DNA of 5,920 nt from Candidatus Latescibacterota bacterium (GTDB lineage: Bacteria > Latescibacterota > Latescibacteria > Latescibacterales > Latescibacteraceae): positions 1 through 5,920 of the forward strand of contig JABHYP010000082.1 of the NCBI GenBank assembly GCA_018656855.1. The letters run 5' to 3'. The translations under genes and the position numbers were made by a program. Positions within the stretch are counted from its first letter, which is position 1, and each line of letters opens with the position of its first letter. Positions 1-4,625 of the stretch are shown one piece after another. Under the pieces are notes generated by a model that was not told the DNA's origin, did no database searches, and was given only the letters and a program-made list of their open reading frames with translations.

Positions 1-1
1 C

Positions 2-322
2 CCGTCAAAAATGCAAATCCCTTCGGTAACTGTGGATACCAGAGACCTCAGGCCGGGGGAAGGAGAGGGCATCTGGATGTGTGACGTGGTCGTGGCAGCA
101 TATACAGATATTCTGGCAAATCGTATGCCGGATCATGGAAAACTCGAAGAACTGAGTTCTGCAGTTAGCGATATTCTGACGGATGCCGAAATTATACTCA
201 ACGCTGCGAAAGCACTTCCACTCATAAAGGGAGGAAGTACAGGACCAGAGTGGGAGAAATGTCATGATAATCAAATGATGCAGGAAATGACGTTCGGCCT
301 CGTTTTCGTAAAGTTTGACTAG
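2..322 (+). CDS. Phage tail-terminator/tail-completion-like protein, 3' part only
   Basis: The reading frame is open from the left edge, so the true start lies outside the window. The ATG at 11 has no ribosome binding site before it and is probably internal. The visible 106 codons begin with a short beta-type segment (IPSVTVDTRDLRPGEGEGIW), followed by a strand (MCDVVVAAYTDI). A helical middle comes next (GKLEELSSAVSDILTDAEI), and the protein ends in a strand (MTFGLVFVKFD). This strand-helix-strand plan, with a G-x-W turn and a final beta strand, is the pattern I associate with small phage tail-terminator or neck proteins, which cap the tail tube at the head-proximal end. The family call rests on pattern memory, not a motif with catalytic residues. 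A phage structural gene next to a Dit-like gene fits the context. Sampled GC is about 50%, close to the Dit-like gene and unlike the AT-rich stretch between them. It could equally be another small virion protein of unknown role. Confidence 0.5.
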   Translation, partial: PSKMQIPSVTVDTRDLRPGEGEGIWMCDVVVAAYTDILANRMPDHGKLEELSSAVSDILTDAEIILNAAKALPLIKGGSTGPEWEKCHDNQMMQEMTFGLVFVKFD

Positions 323-327
323 ATTCC

Positions 328-344
328 GGCGAGAAAAACTCGTC
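328..344 (+). other. Small hairpin between two genes
   Basis: GGCGAG (328-333) pairs with CTCGTC (339-344), including one G-T wobble, around an AAAAA loop. It begins six bases after the stop codon of the upstream gene. No T-run follows, so it is not a typical intrinsic terminator. It may be an RNA processing or stability element, or chance. Confidence 0.25.
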
Positions 345-365
345 TACTTAGCAGTATAACAATAC

Positions 366-371
366 AGGTGA
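366..371 (+). promoter_or_regulatory. Ribosome binding site (AGGTGA) of the 49-codon gene
   Basis: AGGTGA matches the 16S anti-Shine-Dalgarno complement at six bases and sits eight bases before the ATG at 380. It is the main reason to accept the short gene as translated. Confidence 0.5.
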
Positions 372-379
372 AAAATACA

Positions 380-529
380 ATGAATAGGGAAAAACACAAT
401 TTTTCGGATGCTATTCCGGTTGAAAGGCTGAAGATGCTTGAACGGCGTATTAAAGAACTTGAAAGCAGGATTGCCAGAGAAAAGGACCTCTTTATTGAAG
501 AGGACCTCAAGGCCAGAGGGTTTAAGTAA
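380..529 (+). CDS. Small charged, probably coiled-coil protein (49 aa), function unknown
   Basis: The frame runs from ATG at 380 to TAA at 527-529. The product is almost entirely predicted helix and rich in charged residues. After a short polar head (MNREKHNFSDAIPVE), residues about 15-43 show a heptad-like pattern of Leu, Ile and Met between Arg, Lys and Glu (RLKMLERRIKELESRIAREK), which suggests a short coiled coil or oligomerising helix. There are no cysteines, signal peptide or membrane segment. A good ribosome site (AGGTGA) lies eight bases upstream, and the next gene starts 36 bases after the stop, so it probably belongs to the same transcript. I do not recognise a family. Possible roles are a small scaffold or tail-assembly helper, or a regulatory protein. 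It is shorter than most gene-calling cut-offs and easily overlooked. Confidence 0.55.
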   Translation: MNREKHNFSDAIPVERLKMLERRIKELESRIAREKDLFIEEDLKARGFK

Positions 530-554
530 ATTATGAATTGAGAACATTATACAA

Positions 555-562
555 GGGAGGTG
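555..562 (+). promoter_or_regulatory. Strong ribosome binding site before a GTG start
   Basis: GGGAGGTG contains GGAGGTG, a seven-base match to the anti-Shine-Dalgarno complement. GGAGG ends five bases before GTG at 566. The site fixes that start, since the other GTG (560-562) is followed at once by TAA. Confidence 0.7.
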
Positions 563-565
563 TAA

Positions 566-1060
566 GTGATTCCTGAAACAGAATTCCGGATACTGTCTGT
601 TTCATCTGCGGAACCTGTAGATCGAACAACCGAAGGAACGATAGCTGGATCGGGCTATAGCCTCGATCTCGGCACGATAGATACAACGGATGAAGCCCAG
701 GACATCCCGGTGAAAGTTATATGGTGGCGTGTGAAGGATATGAAAGGCAATATGGAGATTAAGAACATACGAGTGTGGATTTCCGATACATTAGGTTATG
801 TGGGCACAAATACATGGCATATGGATATAACCGATACATGGACTCAGGGCAAAACACCGGTGCAGGTTAAGACAGGGTCACCAGGCACTGCTCCCACATC
901 TGAGCCCTCAGTCAACCTCACAAAGAACGGGAGCGGAAATATCACCGGAACAACACACGCAGAGACATCACAATATATCTATATAACGGGAAATATCGGT
1001 GTCAATGAAACGACAGGGCATAAAACAGGTTTAAAATTTGCATTGAAATACGACTATTAA
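566..1060 (+). CDS. Phage virion-associated beta-rich protein (164 aa), unnamed family
   Basis: It starts at GTG 566 under a near-perfect ribosome site and ends with TAA. There is no signal peptide or membrane segment. Residues about 5-102 form a beta-rich domain with the conserved-looking core VKVIWWRVKDMKGNMEIKNI (residues 48-67) followed by RVWISD (69-74) and several aromatic residues. Residues about 103-133 are a Gly/Pro/Ser/Thr/Asn-rich linker (TGSPGTAPTSEPS onward). The tail (134-164) is again beta-like and ends in KFALKYDY. I recall phage hypothetical proteins with the same plan: an 'N-I-R-x-W' beta domain, a Pro/Gly/Ser linker and a final aromatic 'YDY'-like strand, found near tail genes. 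That is memory, not a search. By position it could be a tube, adaptor or decoration protein. It could be the major tail protein if this cluster has one here, but I see no proof. Sampled GC is about 38%. Confidence 0.6.
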   Translation: MIPETEFRILSVSSAEPVDRTTEGTIAGSGYSLDLGTIDTTDEAQDIPVKVIWWRVKDMKGNMEIKNIRVWISDTLGYVGTNTWHMDITDTWTQGKTPVQVKTGSPGTAPTSEPSVNLTKNGSGNITGTTHAETSQYIYITGNIGVNETTGHKTGLKFALKYDY

Positions 1061-1116
1061 TGACTAAATAACATAAAGTTCCGTAACAAATAATACAGGA
1101 TAAGAACATTAAGGCT

Positions 1117-1281
1117 ATGGGATTAAGATTATTACATATTCCGAAAAATATATATAAACATTTCATTGAGTTGATTGTACGCCATATCGTTTTCGTATAT
1201 GCAGTTGAAATCATGCTTATAGCAATATCAGTTGTTTTTGGTATTATAAGCGAGAATGGATTCATGGCGTGTGGCTCATAA
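1117..1281 (+). CDS. Small single-span membrane protein (54 aa), function unknown
   Basis: The frame from ATG 1117 to TAA 1279-1281 encodes a basic N-terminal part (MGLRLLHIPKNIYKHF) and then a strongly hydrophobic stretch, residues about 18-45 (core IVFVYAVEIMLIAISVVFGI) broken by one Glu. It ends in a short polar tail. This suggests a single transmembrane helix with the basic side in the cytoplasm. The stop lies 15 bases before the ATG of the large exported protein, consistent with co-expression. Start evidence is weak: AAGG (1111-1114) is too close to the ATG and AGGA (1097-1100) is too far. The frame is open back to 1087, so a non-standard start such as ATT 1108 is conceivable. Sampled GC is about 28%, like the front of the next gene. 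Candidates are a holin-like protein, a membrane partner of the following gene, or a non-coding reading frame. Confidence 0.35.
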   Translation: MGLRLLHIPKNIYKHFIELIVRHIVFVYAVEIMLIAISVVFGIISENGFMACGS

Positions 1282-1286
1282 ATAAT

Positions 1287-1292
1287 GAGGTG
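1287..1292 (+). promoter_or_regulatory. Ribosome binding site (GAGGTG) that selects ATG 1297
   Basis: GAGGTG matches the anti-Shine-Dalgarno complement, with GAGG ending six bases before ATG 1297. The in-frame ATG at 1285 overlaps this site and has no ribosome site of its own, so 1297 is the better start. Confidence 0.6.
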
Positions 1293-1296
1293 TCTG

Positions 1297-4200
1297 ATGA
1301 ATAAAAAATTGTTATATGTCGGAGGTGTTGTAGCGTTACTAGCTTCATTGGTGCTGTTTGAAAATGAAGGGCCTGTGACAGAAAGGCTTACACCGGAACA
1401 GGAAATAAGCTTCAGGAAAGCAGGTGAGGAGATTAAAAGCCTGAGGAAAAGTAACAGGCAAGTATTCAAGGCTCACAATGGTCAACTTACCACAAGAATA
1501 TATACTATCGATAAATTATATTTTGATGCAAAAGATTCGGCATACAAGAAAACTGACCTGACTGTCTATGAGATATCCGATCTTGCTAAGTTGAATCCTT
1601 TTCGTACACACGACAAGTATGTTGATGCCGGTCCATATACAGCAACATGGTTTGATGATAAGCCCTATGACTATACTTTTTTAAAAAATGGAAAAAAAGT
1701 AAAGTACACAGCTCTTTTTGATACAATAGGAATAACAATAGAAACGAAACCAATATTTACTGGTATTAAACAGAATATTATTTTAAGAGATAGTACAGCA
1801 AGTACTGAATTATTCTGGCTAATAGAAACCGATGCAAATGTAAAAAAGGAAAATAATGAATTAGTATTCAGGGATTTAAAAGAAACAATAGTATTCAAAA
1901 TGTCAGCATTTCAAATATGGGATGCAGATGATAAAATAATAAGATGTACAACCAGTTTTGATAATGACACATTAAAAGTAAATATTTTATTGCCGGAAAA
2001 CGTAACATATCCGATAGCTGTTGATCCGACAACCACTACTATTAGCAGCTATGTGGCTGAGAGTGTAAGGAGGTCTGTAGCTGGCACATACGCAGAAAAC
2101 AGAGATAATGACACCGGAAGCAATGGACATACAGGCACATATTTTTATGTTGGGCAATACTATGATGATGCTCCGGTAGAGAACGCACAGATTGATAGAG
2201 CCTTCTTTGCTTTTGAAATACCAAATCTTGCAAGTGTGTCTGCCTGTACACTTTATTGCAACGGTTATTCAGATGTATCCACCAACGATTTTGATATATA
2301 TATTCACGGTGCAAATGAAGCAAGACCTGAAATAACAGGTGATAGAGCAGATTATTCACACTTTCATGGCAGACAGACCGGTCAAGTTCATAATGGTACC
2401 GTGTTGAATAATACTTGGAATTCATCATCTTATTCATCTGGCTGGAATAAATTTATATTCAATTCTTCAGGAATAGATTCAGTAGTAAATGCTGCATCTG
2501 ATACATTATGGCTGTGTATGATTTCGAGGGAAGATTATGACAACAGCCAACCGGCAGTAGAAACCGGTGAATTTTTATATTTTGAGGGTCTTTCAGAAAA
2601 TGCTCCTTATCTTGCATTAACATATACGGTAATTCCGAATAAACCTACCGATTTTGCTGTCGAAGATTCAACTTATACCTCATTGACCTTCGCGTGGGCG
2701 GATAATTCGGATGATGAAGATGGATTCTTTATTAAAAATGTTTCCGATACCACAACAGTCAAGTCAGTTGCTGCAAATACAGAAAGCGTGACGGTAACAG
2801 GATTAGATACAGATACTGAATATCAATTCTTCATTGTGGCATATCACAGCGGAGGAGAATCCGAATACTCGGTTAATGTTACGGCACGCACGAAATTCGC
2901 TTACAATTATAGCTATATAGACACACTGGATTTATCTGATTTCCTGACGCACAAGGTTTCAGCCGAGGCATTCACGAGCGCACGGAGTATAGCAAACTAT
3001 GATTCAGTAATCTCAGCAGATATTGATACTCTTGGGCAAAGATTAAGAGGGAGTGGCTATGACCTGTTCAGGTCAAGTTTTGAAGTGTATGACATACCTC
3101 GCATGAACGCTGTTTCTGCCGGTACACTTATGGTATACCTGGTATCCGACAACTCAGTAACAGATTTTAATATTCAACTTTATAAAGGCTTGTGGGCGGA
3201 GGCAGATAGCGCCGGAGCCAGGTTTTATTCTTTCGATGGCTGGCAATCAGGCAACACGCCTTTTACCGCCACCTGTCTCATAGAACCGTGGAACACAACT
3301 TCTTTCTCTGCGGGTATTCTTAAACTGCCGTTGAATCCAGAAGGATTCAATGCCGCCATTTCAGCGAGTCAGGATACTCTGAGAGTTGTCATTGTCAGTA
3401 GCAGAGATTCCAGCGCAACGGAACCTACAAGCACTGAATATATTGTTTTAAACAACAGTACATCATCATTAAAACTTGTATGGGCATTGAACGACTCACT
3501 TCCTGCCGATTTCACAATGACCCCGGTATCACCGGACAGTATAATTGCAACCTGGCGTGACAGGACAGAAAGCGAAACAGGTTTCAGGCTCGTTAATGCA
3601 GCGGATACGACATTAGTTGCAGGTACTGATACGACCGAGGCAAACGTGGACTCCATGGGAGTAGGGGGACTAAGTGTCAACACCATTTACAGTTGGATGA
3701 TCCAGATTGTCGGCGGTGATTATACAGACAGCCTGTCGGCGCCCGATTCTAAGTACACCCTTGCGAATGTACCAGGCAAGACCAGTTTGTTTTTCTCAGG
3801 CGGAGATGTGTTCGATGAATCCGGCAGCGCTAATCACGGAATAAACAACGGCGCGAGGATCGAACGTAACGTACAGAGCGCTGGTAATGACGCATATTAT
3901 TTTAACGGTTCAAGTAATTATATAGATGCAGGCGATGTTTACAACGGATTAAAATCGATCGCTTTCAGAGTGAAGATTGACACAACAACAGTGGAATTGT
4001 TAGATCTGGATAGCGGAACACACACAATTGAAGTGACAGGAGGAACAGTGTCCGCAACAGGATTTTCTTCTCCTGCGACCTATATAGATGGAACGGTTTC
4101 ATCCGCGATTGATACTGCCTGGCATCATGTTACAATAATCACTTCAACCGGTATAAATGCGCACACCGTTACCATTGGCAAAACAGGTTCGGATTATTTA

Positions 4201-4575
4201 AGAGGTTTCATGGATGACATACGTGCTTACAGCCGTGTCCTTTCAGCCAATGAAGCCGATTCACTCTCGCAGGGGCTTCCTATAAGTGCGGATAGTCTGA
4301 AACTCCATTATACTTTCGACCTTCCCGACAGCACAATGAAATTCGTTATAGACACAAACAACAATCCGTCATATACGAAATTTGCCATCCAGGATTCAGT
4401 GTCAGGGTGGCACATAGACGCCTCTGCGGAGCCTGAAACACTTCGCCCGGGAACGCTTGGTGAATGGGGATGGAAAACGCACTCGCAGTGGGGAACGGTA
4501 GCTGGAGATACGTTAGAGGGGATTATCCCTGACAGCCTTTATGTAGTCAAGGTCAAAGCTCGAAATGGAAATTGA
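1297..4575 (+). CDS. Exported or membrane-anchored multidomain adhesin-like protein (WapA-like N-terminal module, two sandwich+Fn3 units, LamG, terminal Fn3)
   Basis: 1092 residues from ATG 1297 (1096 if the unsupported ATG 1285 is used). Residues 1-21 (MNKK, then a hydrophobic run LLYVGGVVALLASLVLF) are a signal or anchor without a clear AxA site or lipobox Cys. Residues about 55-245 resemble the N-terminal module of WapA/RHS-type wall proteins: GIKQNIILRDS (156-166) and the closing YPIAVDPT (238-245) match the 'KENIVL...' and 'YPVTIDPT' hallmarks. Residues 249-446 form a beta-sandwich like DNRLRE domains (DRAFFAFEIP), 447-533 a fibronectin III domain, 536-731 a second sandwich, and 733-824 a second Fn3. 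Residues 828-993 are a LamG/concanavalin-like domain with its typical end (GFMDDIRAYSRVLSANEADS). Residues about 1006-1092 are a last Fn3 that stops after KVKARNGN, lacking its final strand. No enzyme motif is seen. By inference it binds sugars or surfaces as a tail adhesin or lysogenic surface protein. GC rises along the gene, from about 27% in sampled lines near 1741-1920 to 60% near 4441-4500. Confidence 0.8.
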   Translation: MNKKLLYVGGVVALLASLVLFENEGPVTERLTPEQEISFRKAGEEIKSLRKSNRQVFKAHNGQLTTRIYTIDKLYFDAKDSAYKKTDLTVYEISDLAKLNPFRTHDKYVDAGPYTATWFDDKPYDYTFLKNGKKVKYTALFDTIGITIETKPIFTGIKQNIILRDSTASTELFWLIETDANVKKENNELVFRDLKETIVFKMSAFQIWDADDKIIRCTTSFDNDTLKVNILLPENVTYPIAVDPTTTTISSYVAESVRRSVAGTYAENRDNDTGSNGHTGTYFYVGQYYDDAPVENAQIDRAFFAFEIPNLASVSACTLYCNGYSDVSTNDFDIYIHGANEARPEITGDRADYSHFHGRQTGQVHNGTVLNNTWNSSSYSSGWNKFIFNSSGIDSVVNAASDTLWLCMISREDYDNSQPAVETGEFLYFEGLSENAPYLALTYTVIPNKPTDFAVEDSTYTSLTFAWADNSDDEDGFFIKNVSDTTTVKSVAANTESVTVTGLDTDTEYQFFIVAYHSGGESEYSVNVTARTKFAYNYSYIDTLDLSDFLTHKVSAEAFTSARSIANYDSVISADIDTLGQRLRGSGYDLFRSSFEVYDIPRMNAVSAGTLMVYLVSDNSVTDFNIQLYKGLWAEADSAGARFYSFDGWQSGNTPFTATCLIEPWNTTSFSAGILKLPLNPEGFNAAISASQDTLRVVIVSSRDSSATEPTSTEYIVLNNSTSSLKLVWALNDSLPADFTMTPVSPDSIIATWRDRTESETGFRLVNAADTTLVAGTDTTEANVDSMGVGGLSVNTIYSWMIQIVGGDYTDSLSAPDSKYTLANVPGKTSLFFSGGDVFDESGSANHGINNGARIERNVQSAGNDAYYFNGSSNYIDAGDVYNGLKSIAFRVKIDTTTVELLDLDSGTHTIEVTGGTVSATGFSSPATYIDGTVSSAIDTAWHHVTIITSTGINAHTVTIGKTGSDYLRGFMDDIRAYSRVLSANEADSLSQGLPISADSLKLHYTFDLPDSTMKFVIDTNNNPSYTKFAIQDSVSGWHIDASAEPETLRPGTLGEWGWKTHSQWGTVAGDTLEGIIPDSLYVVKVKARNGN
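2041..3768 (+). repeat. Tandem protein-level duplication of a [beta-sandwich + Fn3] unit
   Basis: Unit A covers residues 249-533 (2041-2895) and unit B residues 536-824 (2902-3768) of the 1092-residue protein. Matching landmarks occur in the same order. FEIPNLASVSACTLYCN in A corresponds to YDIPRMNAVSAGTLMVY in B, and TNDFDIYIHGA to VTDFNIQLYKG. NTWNSSSYSSG corresponds to EPWNTTSFSAG, and SDTLWLCMISRE to QDTLRVVIVSSR. Each sandwich is followed by an Fn3 with a W-x-D/R core and a V/L-N/D-T-x-Y strand. The DNA of the two units is not obviously repeated, and sampled GC differs (35% at 2281-2340, 53% at 3181-3240), so the duplication is old or the copies have different sources. Confidence 0.7.
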
Positions 4576-4610
4576 ATGGCCGGAAAAGCAAATAAACCGG
4601 AAACTGCAGC

Positions 4611-4617
4611 AAGGAGG
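4611..4617 (+). promoter_or_regulatory. Strong ribosome binding site (AAGGAGG) of the Dit-like gene
   Basis: AAGGAGG lies eight bases before ATG 4626, the best Shine-Dalgarno match in this stretch. It sets the start of the Dit-like protein ahead of its Fn3 domain, so that domain belongs to the product. The internal ATG 4974, at the Fn3/Dit junction, has no such site. Confidence 0.75.
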
Positions 4618-4625
4618 ATTACATC

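Noticed and set aside
5..274. Minus-strand frame of 89 codons opposite the first gene.
   Set aside because: The + strand frame has a plausible phage protein pattern and fits the gene direction. The reverse product has no recognisable domain.
1043..1074. Possible sigma-70 type promoter (TTGAAA with TAAATA or TAACAT downstream) before the membrane-protein gene.
   Set aside because: The -10 element matches only three or four of six consensus bases at acceptable spacing, or requires a 20-base spacer. Such matches are common by chance in AT-rich DNA.
1002..1469. 155-codon minus-strand frame overlapping the end of one gene, the membrane-protein gene and the start of the large gene; also other minus-strand frames at 2042-2437, 3369-3686 and 4967-5311.
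   Set aside because: All lie opposite well-supported + strand coding sequence with recognisable domains. Their products look low-complexity or cysteine-rich and have no ribosome-site or domain support.
1677..1698. Run of slippery heptamers (T TTA AAA, A AAA AAT, A AAA AAA) in frame in the large gene, which could allow a -1 frameshift to a stop at 1719-1721.
   Set aside because: Such runs are expected in a stretch of about 27% GC. No stimulatory hairpin or internal ribosome site is evident, and the shifted product would be a short truncation with no recognisable extension.
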